Position numbers and translations under genes: made by a program. Positions 45,582-53,608 of a DNA stretch of 53,714 nucleotides are shown here, in pieces (position 1 is the stretch's first letter; every line of letters starts with the position of its first letter). The DNA is from Candidatus Fimimorpha excrementavium (lineage in GTDB: Bacteria; Bacillota; Clostridia; Lachnospirales; Lachnospiraceae), in NCBI GenBank assembly GCA_018710785.1, contig DVJD01000012.1:1-53714 (forward strand), written 5' to 3'. The notes below the pieces were generated by a model. The model was not told where the DNA came from. It searched no databases and was given only the letters and a program-made list of their open reading frames with translations.

Positions 45582-45610
45582 TTGACAAGACAACGGCGCA
45601 TTCGTATAAT
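45582..45610 (+). promoter_or_regulatory. Promoter of the ECF transporter gene
   Basis: A perfect TTGACA (45582-45587), 17-base spacer and TATAAT (45605-45610). The leader from about 45617 to 45719 is about 100 bases long and G+A-rich; a bulged GGA-ACAT/ATGTTCC pairing occurs, but I cannot match it to a known riboswitch. Confidence 0.85.
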
Positions 45611-45719
45611 GAGGGTGAATGCGTGGTATCTTAGAGTGAGAACGACAGCAGTCTTAAGGAGCACATCGGCACTGAGGTATGTTCCTGAAAAGAAAATCCA
45701 GTGCAGAAATGAGGAAAAA

Positions 45720-46382
45720 ATGAATATTGAGAGAAAAACGACAAAGATGGTATTGACTGGGATTTTTTCAGCAATAATCATCGTCATGGCTTCCATTCCA
45801 TTCCTGGGCTTTATTCCATTGGGAGTCATCAATGTAACCATTCTTCAGGTGCCTGTTATCATTGGGGCCATTTTGCTGGGGCCGAAATACGGCGCGTTTC
45901 TGGGCTTTATGTTCGGATTGTGCAGCTTTCTGAATGCGACGCTGCGCCCTTCAAGTTTGTCCGCGTTTGTATTTACGCCGTTTTTGTCCAATGGAAATCT
46001 GCTGAGCCTGATTGTATGTTTTGTGCCCAGGATTTTGATCGGTGTTACATCCTATTATTCTTATAAATGGGTGAAGGGCCATTTTGATAAGAAGAATAGG
46101 GAGAAAGATAAGAAAGCCAGAAGAGCCGGTGAGAGCAAAGCGCTGTTGATCGCAGGGGTGGTCGGATCCATGACCAACACATTGCTGGTTATGAATTTCA
46201 TTTTTTTATTTTTTACGGATACCTATGCGCAGGTCATGGGAGTGACAGGAGGGGCGGCATCCCTGTACTGGTTTATTTTAGGCATTATCGGAATCAACGG
46301 TGTGCCGGAAGCCATAGCATCGGCACTGATTACAGCGGCTGTGCTGAAAGTGCTGCTTCATATCAGACCAGCTCATGCATAA
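45720..46382 (+). CDS. ECF transporter S component
   Basis: A 220-residue membrane protein with about six hydrophobic segments, the substrate-binding (S) subunit of an energy-coupling-factor vitamin importer. The N-terminal helix MVLTGIFSAIIIVMA followed by LGVINVTILQVPVIIGAILLGPKYGAFLGF is characteristic. The substrate could be pantothenate, riboflavin or another vitamin; the sequence does not decide. The ATG at 45720 follows GAGGAAAAA. The ATPases and T subunit are not nearby, so it must share a common EcfAAT module. Confidence 0.9.
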   Translation: MNIERKTTKMVLTGIFSAIIIVMASIPFLGFIPLGVINVTILQVPVIIGAILLGPKYGAFLGFMFGLCSFLNATLRPSSLSAFVFTPFLSNGNLLSLIVCFVPRILIGVTSYYSYKWVKGHFDKKNREKDKKARRAGESKALLIAGVVGSMTNTLLVMNFIFLFFTDTYAQVMGVTGGAASLYWFILGIIGINGVPEAIASALITAAVLKVLLHIRPAHA

Positions 46383-46397
46383 ATCATAAACATAGAG

Positions 46398-46468
46398 AAA
46401 ACGGGAAGACAGAACACGCCCCACAGGGGATGGTTCCGCGGTGGAACGGGTTTTGGCTTCCCGTTTTG
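46398..46468 (+). terminator. Terminator after the ECF S-component gene
   Basis: AAAACGGGAAG (46398-46408) pairs with CTTCCCGTTTT (46457-46467). A smaller hairpin GTTCC/GGAAC sits in the loop. The pairing T-run ends the structure. Confidence 0.75.
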
Positions 46469-46550
46469 TATGTACAAATCCATGAAAAATCAGGAGAAAA
46501 AGCGCTGATGTTGCCGCAGAACAAAAAGTTGAAATTTTTGAAAAAAAATG

Positions 46551-46579
46551 TTGACATAAAAAAAAGGATATGATAGAAT
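46551..46579 (+). promoter_or_regulatory. Promoter of the tRNA-Leu cluster
   Basis: A perfect TTGACA (46551-46556), 17-base spacer and TAGAAT (46574-46579), about 45 bases before the first tRNA. A strongly A-rich tract lies upstream and could act as an UP element. Confidence 0.8.
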
Positions 46580-46628
46580 ATCATTCGTTGACAGCAAAGA
46601 GCTGACAAAGAAAAATAAAGAGCGATGA

Positions 46629-46713
46629 GCAGTCGTGGCGGAATTGGCATACGCGCTAGACTAAGGATCTAGTGAGCATTGCGCTCGTACGGGTTCAAGT
46701 CCCGTCGACTGCA
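46629..46713 (+). tRNA. tRNA-Leu (anticodon AAG)
   Basis: Acceptor GCAGTCG pairs with CGACTGC, discriminator A. The anticodon stem is CTAGA/TCTAG with loop CTAAGGA, giving AAG. It has a long type II variable arm (GAGC/GCTC region) and the T loop TTCAAGT. CCA is not encoded. A34 would need conversion to inosine or unmodified decoding of CUN codons. Confidence 0.92.
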
Positions 46714-46737
46714 CTTTATCTCTTTAATATTTGATAT

Positions 46738-46821
46738 GCAGTTGTGGCGGAATTGGCATACGCGCATGATTCAGGTTCATGTCCATGTACTTGGGTAGGG
46801 GTTCAAGTCCCCTCAACTGCA
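46738..46821 (+). tRNA. tRNA-Leu (anticodon CAG)
   Basis: Acceptor GCAGTTG pairs with CAACTGC, discriminator A. The anticodon stem CATGA/TCATG has loop TTCAGGT, giving CAG for CUG codons. The variable arm differs from that of the third copy. T stem AGGGG/CCCCT with loop TTCAAGT. CCA is not encoded. Confidence 0.93.
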
Positions 46822-46860
46822 CTGCCTGAAAAGGCAAAACAATTGGATATCGTATCCTGA

Positions 46861-46945
46861 GCAGTTGTGGCGGAATTGGCATACGCGCATGATTCAGGTT
46901 CATGTGAGCATTACGCTCGTGCGGGTTCAAGTCCCGCCAACTGCA
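46861..46945 (+). tRNA. tRNA-Leu (anticodon CAG), second copy
   Basis: Same acceptor and anticodon arms as the preceding tRNA-Leu(CAG), but with a variable arm GAGC-ATTAC-GCTC like that of the AAG tRNA. T stem GCGGG/CCCGC. CCA is not encoded. A terminator follows within a few bases. Confidence 0.93.
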
Positions 46946-46950
46946 CGCTT

Positions 46951-46979
46951 AAGGCCTTGGTTTTCCAAGGCCTTATTTC
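46951..46979 (+). terminator. Terminator after the tRNA cluster
   Basis: AAGGCCTTGG and CCAAGGCCTT pair perfectly around TTTT, followed by ATTTCG. Ends the tRNA operon. Confidence 0.8.
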
Positions 46980-47083
46980 GTGTGCGCTGCATTTCGTGTT
47001 GCAAGATAAAACGATTGGCGTAAATGACGGAAAATAAAATCATAGGAAAATCACAGGAACAAAAGTCTGTAAAGAAAAAATAC

Positions 47084-47112
47084 TTGACAAACGAAAGGTC
47101 TTCGTGTATGAT
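47084..47112 (+). promoter_or_regulatory. Promoter of ylxM-ffh
   Basis: A perfect TTGACA (47084-47089), 17-base spacer and TATGAT (47107-47112), about 70 bases before ylxM. Confidence 0.82.
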
Positions 47113-47180
47113 ACCTAAGGTGGTAAGATCCGTGTGATGTTTCTTCCCCAAAGACGCAGGCAGAGAGACGGAGAATTTGA

Positions 47181-47525
47181 ATGGAAAAGATAGTGAAGCA
47201 GACTTTGCTTTATGATTTTTATGGTGAACTTCTGACCGATCACCAAAGAGCTATTTATGAAGATGTGGTATTCAATGATCTGTCGCTGAGTGAAGTGGCT
47301 GAGATGCAGGGAATCAGTCGGCAGGGCGTCCATGATTTGATCAGGCGCTGTGATAAGATTCTGGCCGGTTATGAGGATAAACTGCATTTGATTGCCCGCT
47401 TTCATGAAACGAGACGGTCGGTGGAAGAGATGTATCAGATGGTAAAACAGTACGCGGAATCAAAGGATGAAGCGCTGCTGTCCAAAATCACAGATTTGTA
47501 CCACAAGGTGCTGGAAGAGATTTAG
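47181..47525 (+). CDS. ylxM: YlxM family HTH protein (UPF0122), SRP-associated
   Basis: A 114-residue small helical protein with a sigma70-region-4-like HTH (LSLSEVAEMQGISRQGVHDLIRRCDKI starting near residue 34). YlxM proteins are encoded directly before ffh in Firmicutes and modulate signal-recognition-particle function. Here ffh follows after 21 bases. The first ATG follows GGAGAATTTGA. Confidence 0.93.
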   Translation: MEKIVKQTLLYDFYGELLTDHQRAIYEDVVFNDLSLSEVAEMQGISRQGVHDLIRRCDKILAGYEDKLHLIARFHETRRSVEEMYQMVKQYAESKDEALLSKITDLYHKVLEEI

Positions 47526-47546
47526 CGAGGATAAGGAGAGTTATCT

Positions 47547-48890
47547 ATGGCTTTTGAAAGCTTGGCGGATAAGCTGCAGAACGTATTCAAAAATCTGCGC
47601 GGAAAAGGACGTCTGAGTGAATCGGATGTGAAGACTGCCCTTCGGGAAGTAAAGATGGCGCTGCTGGAAGCGGATGTCAACTTTAAAGTAGTAAAGCAGT
47701 TTGTCAATGCAGTACAGGAAAGAGCCGTTGGCCAGGATGTCATGAATGGGCTGAATCCCGGACAGATGGTAATTAAGATTGTAAATGAAGAACTGGTCAA
47801 GCTGATGGGTTCTGAGACAACGGAACTGGCGCTGAAGCCGGGCAACGAGATAACTGTGATTATGATGGCTGGTCTTCAGGGCGCCGGTAAAACGACAGCT
47901 GTGGCAAAGATTGCCGGAAAGCTGAAAGCGAAAGGACGAAAGCCACTGCTGGTTGCCTGTGATATCTATCGCCCGGCAGCGATTAAGCAGCTGCAGATCA
48001 ACGGGGAAAAACAGGGCGTGGAAGTCTTCGCCATGGGTGAAAATCACAAGCCTGTGAATATCGCTAAGGCAGCCCTGGAACATGCACAGAAAAACGGGCA
48101 GAATGTGGTGATGATCGATACAGCCGGACGTCTTCATATCGATGAGGGCATGATGGATGAGCTGATTGAGATCAAAGAAGCCCTTCACGTGGACCAGACG
48201 GTTCTGGTGGTAGATGCCATGACAGGACAGGATGCGGTCAATGTGGCGTCCACATTCAATGAAAAAGTCGGGATCGACGGCGTGGTTCTGACAAAGCTGG
48301 ACAGTGATACCAGAGGCGGTGCGGCGTTGTCCATCCGCGCGGTGACCGGAAAACCGATTTTATTTGTCGGCACAGGAGAAAAACTGAGTGATATCGAGCA
48401 GTTTTATCCGGACCGTATGGCATCCCGTATCCTTGGCATGGGAGATGTCATGAGTCTGATCGAGAAGGTGGAAGCCCAGGTGGATGCCGATAAGGCAAAG
48501 GAACTGGAGCAGAAGCTGAGAAAATCCCAGCTGGATTTCAATGATTATCTGGATCAGATGCAGCAGATGAAAAATATGGGAGGCTTTGGAGAGATCCTGA
48601 AGATGCTTCCCGGCATGGGATTTGGAAAACTGAAAAATATGCCGGAGGTGGATGAAAGCCAGTTTGACCGGATTGAGTCCATCATTCTTTCCATGACACC
48701 GCAGGAGAGAGCAAACCCGGATTTAATGAATCCATCCCGGAAGAACCGGATTGCCAAAGGGGCAGGTGTGGATATCAGCGAGGTGAACCGACTGATCAAA
48801 CAGTTTGAGCAGAGCCGCAAGATGATGAAGCAGATCCCCGGCATGATGGGCGGAAAAGCTAAAAGAGGCAAGTTTAAACTTCCCTTTTAA
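47547..48890 (+). CDS. ffh: Signal recognition particle protein Ffh
   Basis: A 447-residue SRP GTPase that binds signal peptides and 4.5S/scRNA and delivers ribosomes to FtsY. It has the N domain (1-90), G domain with GLQGAGKTTAVAKIAG near 105-120, DIYRPAAIKQL, DTAGRLHID and TKLDSDTRGG, and a methionine-rich M domain (about 300-447) including the RNA-binding SRKNRIAKGAGVDISEVNRLIKQF-type helix region. AAGGAG precedes the ATG. It is co-transcribed with ylxM and probably with rpsP. Confidence 0.97.
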   Translation: MAFESLADKLQNVFKNLRGKGRLSESDVKTALREVKMALLEADVNFKVVKQFVNAVQERAVGQDVMNGLNPGQMVIKIVNEELVKLMGSETTELALKPGNEITVIMMAGLQGAGKTTAVAKIAGKLKAKGRKPLLVACDIYRPAAIKQLQINGEKQGVEVFAMGENHKPVNIAKAALEHAQKNGQNVVMIDTAGRLHIDEGMMDELIEIKEALHVDQTVLVVDAMTGQDAVNVASTFNEKVGIDGVVLTKLDSDTRGGAALSIRAVTGKPILFVGTGEKLSDIEQFYPDRMASRILGMGDVMSLIEKVEAQVDADKAKELEQKLRKSQLDFNDYLDQMQQMKNMGGFGEILKMLPGMGFGKLKNMPEVDESQFDRIESIILSMTPQERANPDLMNPSRKNRIAKGAGVDISEVNRLIKQFEQSRKMMKQIPGMMGGKAKRGKFKLPF

Positions 48891-48962
48891 CAAACTTCTC
48901 TGTCGATAACGGCAGGAAAGTCATATATTATATTTTTTAAAATTCCACGGAGGTGAATAAAA

Positions 48963-49208
48963 ATGGCAGTAAAAATGAGATTAAAGAGAATGGGACAGAA
49001 GAAGGCTCCTTTCTATAGAGTAGTAGTTGCAGATTCTCGCTCCCCAAGAGATGGTAAGTTCATCGAGGAGATTGGTATCTATGATCCAACCAAGGATCCA
49101 AGCGTGATCAAGTTCAATGAGGAAGCTGCTAAGAAGTGGCTCTCCACAGGTGCTCAGCCAACTGATACGGTAGCAAAGCTGTTAAAGATCGCTGGTATTG
49201 AGAAATAA
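48963..49208 (+). CDS. rpsP: Ribosomal protein S16
   Basis: An 81-residue basic protein of the small subunit, starting [20 protein letters not shown] and containing [13 protein letters not shown]. Length and sequence are standard. GGAGGTG precedes the ATG. It begins the conserved rpsP-khpA-rimM-trmD order. An A+T-rich stretch upstream (48925-48940) could hold an extra promoter, but no clear match is seen. Confidence 0.98.
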   Translation: MAVKMRLKRMGQKKAPFYRVVVADSRSPRDGKFIEEIGIYDPTKDPSVIKFNEEAAKKWLSTGAQPTDTVAKLLKIAGIEK

Positions 49209-49283
49209 TTCATACCATAGATCTTTGGCTGCATGACAGCAAGGGGTTTATGTGCCTGCGCATGCAGGCGGATGGGAGTTGGG

Positions 49284-49511
49284 ATGAAAGATTTAGTGGA
49301 AGTGATTGCAAAATCACTGGTGGATCTTCCGGATGAAGTGGTGGTGACCGAAGAAGAGACGGAAAAAGGCTTGGTCGTTTCTTTGAAAGTGGCGCCTTCC
49401 GATATGGGAAAGGTGATCGGCAAGCAGGGGCGCATTGCGAAAGCGATCCGCTCTGTGGTGAAAGCAGCCGCATCCAGAGAAGATAAAAAAGTAATTGTTG
49501 AAATTGAGTAA
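49284..49511 (+). CDS. khpA: KH-domain RNA-binding protein KhpA
   Basis: A 75-residue single KH domain (KDLVEVIAKSLVD, then SDMGKVIGKQGRIAKAIR with the GKQG nucleotide-binding loop). KhpA forms a complex with KhpB/Jag and binds RNAs to influence cell elongation and division. The ATG at 49284 follows GGGAG; an ATG at 49233 is in frame but has no ribosome site. It sits between rpsP and rimM, its conserved place. Confidence 0.93.
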   Translation: MKDLVEVIAKSLVDLPDEVVVTEEETEKGLVVSLKVAPSDMGKVIGKQGRIAKAIRSVVKAAASREDKKVIVEIE

Positions 49512-49521
49512 TCAAATGGGA

Positions 49522-49567
49522 CGTGTATGTTCTGCTGATTCGTTCAGGCAGGATGTACACGTTTTCT
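49522..49567 (+). terminator. Hairpin terminator between khpA and rimM
   Basis: A 14-base stem (49522-49535 with 49548-49561, three G-U pairs in RNA) is followed by TTTTCTG. It may reduce read-through from the ribosomal protein genes into rimM-trmD. Confidence 0.65.
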
Positions 49568-49675
49568 GTTCCAGGGCAGATGGGATAGGGAAAAGATACC
49601 GGATTTGATGAGACTTTCCGGGGCTGATTGCCGATGGAATCGGCAGAAATACGAAAAACAGTGGAGGAACGGCAG

Positions 49676-50188
49676 ATGCTGGATGGTTTGCTTAGAGTGG
49701 GAGTGATCACATCTCCCCATGGGATTAAAGGTGAAGTAAAAGTATATCCGACCACGGATGACCCGCAGAAATTCAAGAGACTGAAATCCGTGATTTTGTA
49801 TAATGGAAAAGAAGAAAAGACCGTAGATATCACCGGGGTGAAGTTTTTTAAGCAGTTTGTAATCGTAAAACTGAAGCAGTGCAATTCCATGAATGAAGCA
49901 GAATTGCTGAGAAAACAGGAGCTTTACATCACGAAGGAGCAGAGCGGAACCTGCGGGGAAGATGAAAATTTCGTGGCGGATCTCATCGGCCTTCGGGTGG
50001 TCACCGACGAGGGAGAGGTACTGGGACGTCTGACGGATGTGATGGAAACCGGAGCCAATGATGTCTATGTGGTGGAGCTGGAAAACGGGAAAGAAGTCCT
50101 GCTTCCGGCAATCAAGCAGTGCATCCTTCAGGTGGATCTGGAAAAACAGGAAATGCTGGTCCATATCATGGATGGACTGCTGGATTAA
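49676..50188 (+). CDS. rimM: Ribosome maturation factor RimM
   Basis: A 170-residue 30S assembly factor that binds S19 and helps process 16S rRNA. The N-terminal RimM domain starts LLRVGVITSPHGIKGEVKVYP; the C-terminal PRC-barrel contains LIGLRVVTDEGEVLGRLTDV and ends HIMDGLLD. The ATG at 49676 follows GGAGG by eight bases; an upstream in-frame ATG at 49628 is not supported by a ribosome site. trmD follows by 60 bases. Confidence 0.96.
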   Translation: MLDGLLRVGVITSPHGIKGEVKVYPTTDDPQKFKRLKSVILYNGKEEKTVDITGVKFFKQFVIVKLKQCNSMNEAELLRKQELYITKEQSGTCGEDENFVADLIGLRVVTDEGEVLGRLTDVMETGANDVYVVELENGKEVLLPAIKQCILQVDLEKQEMLVHIMDGLLD

Positions 50189-50248
50189 AGACATGCAGTG
50201 GGATGAAAATGAAGGGGCCGCAGGCATATGCGGCGGGAATGAGGTTAT

Positions 50249-50986
50249 ATGAATTATCATGTGTTGACGCTTTTTCCGGAGATGATTCTGGATGGATGCA
50301 ATACCAGCATCATCGGCCGGGCCGTGGAGAAAGGACTTCTGTCCGTGGAGGCCATCAATATCCGGGATTATACGACGAATAAACATTTTAAAGTGGATGA
50401 TTATCCCTATGGCGGAGGTGCCGGTATGGTGATGCAGGCTCCGCCGGTTTATGATGCTTATCAGGCGCTGGTGGAAAAACTGGGGAAAACCCCCAGGGTG
50501 CTGTATATGACGCCCCAGGGGACGGTGTTTAATCAGAAAATCGCCGAGGAGCTGGCAAAAGAAGACGATCTGGTTTTTCTGTGCGGCCACTATGAAGGAA
50601 TCGACGAGCGGGTGCTGGAACTGATCGTCACGGATTATCTTTCCGTGGGGGATTATGTTCTGACCGGGGGAGAACTGCCAGCCATGATGATGATTGACTG
50701 CATCTCCCGCCTGGTTCCCGGTGTGTTAAATAATGATGTTTCGGCGGAGGTGGAATCCTTCCATGACAATCTTCTGGAATATCCCCAGTACACGCGGCCG
50801 GAGACATTTATGGGAAAGAAAGTGCCGGAAGTATTGCTGTCCGGGCACCATGCCAACATTGAAAAATGGCGCAGAGAACAGTCCATCCTGCGCACATTTC
50901 AGAGGAGACCGGATCTTTTGAAAGATGCCGTGCTGTCCGAAAAAGAACGGGAATACCTGGAAAAACTGATGCGGGAGCGTCAGTAG
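50249..50986 (+). CDS. trmD: tRNA (guanine-N1-)-methyltransferase
   Basis: A 245-residue SPOUT methyltransferase that makes m1G37 in tRNAs reading CNN/CCN codons, including the tRNA-Leu genes found 3.3 kb upstream. Knot signatures are DDYPYGGGAGMVMQ, LCGHYEGIDERV and VGDYVLTGGELP. The C-terminal helical domain contains YTRPETF and LLSGHHANIEKWRRE. GAGGTTAT precedes the ATG. It is the last gene of the rpsP-rimM-trmD block; no rplS follows it directly. Confidence 0.97.
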   Translation: MNYHVLTLFPEMILDGCNTSIIGRAVEKGLLSVEAINIRDYTTNKHFKVDDYPYGGGAGMVMQAPPVYDAYQALVEKLGKTPRVLYMTPQGTVFNQKIAEELAKEDDLVFLCGHYEGIDERVLELIVTDYLSVGDYVLTGGELPAMMMIDCISRLVPGVLNNDVSAEVESFHDNLLEYPQYTRPETFMGKKVPEVLLSGHHANIEKWRREQSILRTFQRRPDLLKDAVLSEKEREYLEKLMRERQ

Positions 50987-51138
50987 CAGAAATACCTGTC
51001 TACCATTCAGTTTCTCAAATTCAGAGTTTTGTAAGAAAAGAACGGACTATTTTTACAGGATTATGCCGTATGATAAAGATACCGGAGCAGATCCGGAGTG
51101 CAGGGAAATGATTTTGAAGAATGTTGGGAGGAAGAGGT

Positions 51139-51498
51139 ATGGGCTGTTTGGGTAATGTTCTTTGGTTTGTTTTTGGCGGCTGCCTGTCGGGACTGGGATG
51201 GTGTCTGGCCGGTGTTTTGTGGTGCATTACCATCGTGGGAATTCCGGTGGGACTGCAGTGTTTTAAATTTGCCAAACTGGCATTTTTTCCATTCGGAAAA
51301 GAGATCGTATACGGCGGCGGAGTCGGTTCGTTTCTGCTGAATATCATCTGGCTGGTGGTATCCGGCATTTGGCTGGCTCTGGGGTCTGTCGTGACGGGAT
51401 GCCTGCTCTGCATCACCGTCATCGGGATCCCCTTTGGACTGCAGCATTTCAAATTGGCCAAGCTGGCGCTGATGCCGTTTGGAAGTGATGTGGTGTAG
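51139..51498 (+). CDS. YccF domain-containing membrane protein
   Basis: A 119-residue inner-membrane protein with two tandem YccF domains (DUF307). Each unit has a hydrophobic hairpin and the motif CITIVGIPVGLQCFKFAKL or CITVIGIPFGLQHFKLAKL, so the protein is an internal duplication. Function is unknown. The ATG at 51139 follows GGGAGGAAG; the in-frame ATG at 51121 is unsupported. It replaces rplS in the position after trmD. Confidence 0.88.
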   Translation: MGCLGNVLWFVFGGCLSGLGWCLAGVLWCITIVGIPVGLQCFKFAKLAFFPFGKEIVYGGGVGSFLLNIIWLVVSGIWLALGSVVTGCLLCITVIGIPFGLQHFKLAKLALMPFGSDVV

Positions 51499-51513
51499 AA
51501 AGACCTGATTTTG

Positions 51514-51542
51514 TTGACAAAGAAAAACGCATTTAGTAGAAT
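51514..51542 (+). promoter_or_regulatory. Promoter of the glycoside-hydrolase-like gene
   Basis: A perfect TTGACA (51514-51519), 17-base spacer and TAGAAT (51537-51542). The transcript should start near 51549, just ahead of a hairpin. Confidence 0.78.
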
Positions 51543-51559
51543 AAGATAACATCAGAAGA

Positions 51560-51597
51560 AAAATGGCTGCTCCGGGATATCCGCAGGAGCCATTTTA
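51560..51597 (+). terminator. Hairpin after yccF and in the leader of the next gene
   Basis: AAAATGG and GCTCC on the left pair with GGAGC and CATTTT on the right, with a short loop. It can end yccF transcripts and, because it starts about ten bases after the predicted start site of the next promoter, may also attenuate that gene. Confidence 0.55.
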
Positions 51598-51624
51598 ACC
51601 ATTGGAAAAACGCGAGGTATGACT

Positions 51625-53511
51625 ATGCTGACTGATTTAAAACAGGAATTTCTGCACCCATCGGAAGAATTTTCTCCCATTCCGTTTTGGTTTTGGAATG
51701 ATGAACTGTCGGAGGAGGAGCTGGACCGGCAGATGCGGGAATTCAAGGACAAGGGAGTGGATGGATTTGTAATTCATCCGCGTCTGGGACTGCCGGAATC
51801 CATCGGTTATCTGACAGAGGAATATTTTCACTATGTGCGCCACGCGGTGGAGCGGGCAGCGCAGTGGAATATGAAAGTCGTTTTGTATGACGAAGCCATG
51901 TATCCGTCCGGCTCCTGCCATGGCAAGGTGGTTCAGGAGAATGGGGAGTTTGCTTCCAGGGGGCTGCTTATGAGGGCAGAAAGGGAAGGGAATCCGGGAG
52001 AGACGCTGGTGGCAGAAGCGGCCCATGATGGGAAAATGTATTACTTCTATGAAGCGTTTTCCGGCGGAACCATCCGCGGGGTTCACTACGGTGAGGATGA
52101 CGGGGAGGCCCATGCTCCGGCCAGTACAGATCTGCTGAATCCGGAAGCGGTGGCGTGCTTCATCCGACTGACCCATGAAGCATACTATCAGCAGCTGAAC
52201 GAATATTTCGGAACGACCGTCATTGGCATGTTCACCGATGAGCCCAATATTCTGGGCAGATGTTCGAAGAAGGGGATGATTCCTTGGACAAAGGGCTTCC
52301 TGGAGGAATTAAAAAAGCAAGGCGGCACAGAAGAGGATTTGTACTGGCTCTTCGCCGAAAAGGACAATGCCGAGGGCGATGGGGCAAGAAAACGGTATGA
52401 GAGCGCTGTGTATGAGCAGATGTCCAGGGCGTATTACAAGCAGATTTCGGATTGGTGCAAGGCGCACTCCATTGCCATGACCGGCCACCCGGAAAAGAGC
52501 ACGGATATCGGCTATCTGCAGTACTTTGACATTCCGTGCCAGGATATTGTCTGGCGGTTTGTGGCTCCGGAAGATGGCAAGGCCATCTGCGGAGAGCACA
52601 GTACCATGGGAAAATGCAGTTCCGATTCGGCGAGACACCGGGGAAAGAGGCGGAATGGAAATGAATGCTTCGGGTGCTGCGGCGCGCCGGATGATCCATA
52701 CCGGTTTACCAAAGAGGATATGAAATGGTATCTGGATTGGCTGTTTGTCAGAGGCGTCAATCTGGTTTATCCCCATGCGTTTTACTATTCCCTCCGGGAT
52801 AAGAGAAGAGAGGAGCGTCCGCCGGAAGTGGGCATGCACTGCGGCTTCTGGGAGGAATACCGCCAGGTGACGGATTATATGAAACGGATGTGCAGCCTTT
52901 TGACCGATTCGGTCAACCAGGCGAAGGCGGCTGTATTGTGCCAAAGGGAAAAACTGTCCTGGGAGATGGCAAAACCGCTCTTTGAACATCAGATCGAATT
53001 CAATTATCTGGAGGAGGAGCTGCTTCCTTCCTGCCGCATGGAAGAGGGATGTCTGCTGATTGAACAGCAGAGATATGAGCTGGTGATCACAGATGGAGCC
53101 ATTTCGGACCGTTCCAGAGGGATTCTGGAACAGTTTGAGCAGGCAGGCGGCCGTGTATTGTTCTGGGAAAGCGACATGGAAGGCAAGAAAGCAGAAACCC
53201 TTGTCAGCCTGGATTACCGGTTTTCACCGATATCCGAAGACCTTCGGTGCACGTACCTGAAAAAAGACGGCGTGGATTTCATGATTCTGGTCAATGAAGG
53301 AGAAGACGATCTGGATGTGACGCTGCACCTGGCGCACGGAGCAGCTGCGGAAGTTTGGGATGCCTGGGAAGGCAAGACATGGTGTCTGACAGACTGCCCG
53401 ACAGAGGACAAGGCAGCCTCAGCCTGCGGGGGCGTGTCTTTGGATGCGTCTGCGGGAGAGTGGAAGATTCATTTAAGCCGAAGGGAAAGCCGGATTTTGA
53501 TTCTTTGTTAG
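51625..53511 (+). CDS. Glycoside-hydrolase-like protein
   Basis: A 628-residue protein resembling the GH106-like/unclassified glycosyl hydrolase family of gut Firmicutes. The N-terminal FWFWNDELSEEELDRQM and GVDGFVIHPRLGLP begin a TIM barrel; GMFTDEPN near residue 205 offers acidic residues in a catalytic-like position; GVNLVYPHAFYYSLR follows. The final 200 residues look like a beta-galactosidase-type small domain plus a beta-sandwich, ending ESRILILC. No signal peptide is present, so it acts inside the cell. The substrate is unknown; rhamnosides and related sugars are only suggested by the family. The ATG at 51625 follows GAGG by seven bases. It ends in a good terminator. Confidence 0.8.
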   Translation: MLTDLKQEFLHPSEEFSPIPFWFWNDELSEEELDRQMREFKDKGVDGFVIHPRLGLPESIGYLTEEYFHYVRHAVERAAQWNMKVVLYDEAMYPSGSCHGKVVQENGEFASRGLLMRAEREGNPGETLVAEAAHDGKMYYFYEAFSGGTIRGVHYGEDDGEAHAPASTDLLNPEAVACFIRLTHEAYYQQLNEYFGTTVIGMFTDEPNILGRCSKKGMIPWTKGFLEELKKQGGTEEDLYWLFAEKDNAEGDGARKRYESAVYEQMSRAYYKQISDWCKAHSIAMTGHPEKSTDIGYLQYFDIPCQDIVWRFVAPEDGKAICGEHSTMGKCSSDSARHRGKRRNGNECFGCCGAPDDPYRFTKEDMKWYLDWLFVRGVNLVYPHAFYYSLRDKRREERPPEVGMHCGFWEEYRQVTDYMKRMCSLLTDSVNQAKAAVLCQREKLSWEMAKPLFEHQIEFNYLEEELLPSCRMEEGCLLIEQQRYELVITDGAISDRSRGILEQFEQAGGRVLFWESDMEGKKAETLVSLDYRFSPISEDLRCTYLKKDGVDFMILVNEGEDDLDVTLHLAHGAAAEVWDAWEGKTWCLTDCPTEDKAASACGGVSLDASAGEWKIHLSRRESRILILC

Positions 53512-53519
53512 ATCACACG

Positions 53520-53552
53520 GCAATTTGTGCCGGAGCGTCGCAAATTGCTTTT
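53520..53552 (+). terminator. Terminator after the glycoside-hydrolase-like gene
   Basis: GCAATTTG (53520-53527) pairs with CAAATTGC (53541-53548), followed by TTTTA. Confidence 0.75.
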
Positions 53553-53608
53553 ATGGTATGTCCCGTCGCTAACGCTTGAAAATGGAGATTAAGACGAAGA
53601 GGGTGTTG

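Noticed and set aside
45611-45719. THF, preQ1, TPP or FMN riboswitch in the ECF S-component leader
   Set aside because: None of the conserved core sequences of these classes is visible.
46432-46450. GGTTCCGCGGTGGAAC resembles a T-box antiterminator motif
   Set aside because: The order is reversed relative to the T-box GGTGGNACCGCG motif; here the bases simply form the loop hairpin inside the ECF gene terminator, and no tRNA-dependent gene follows.
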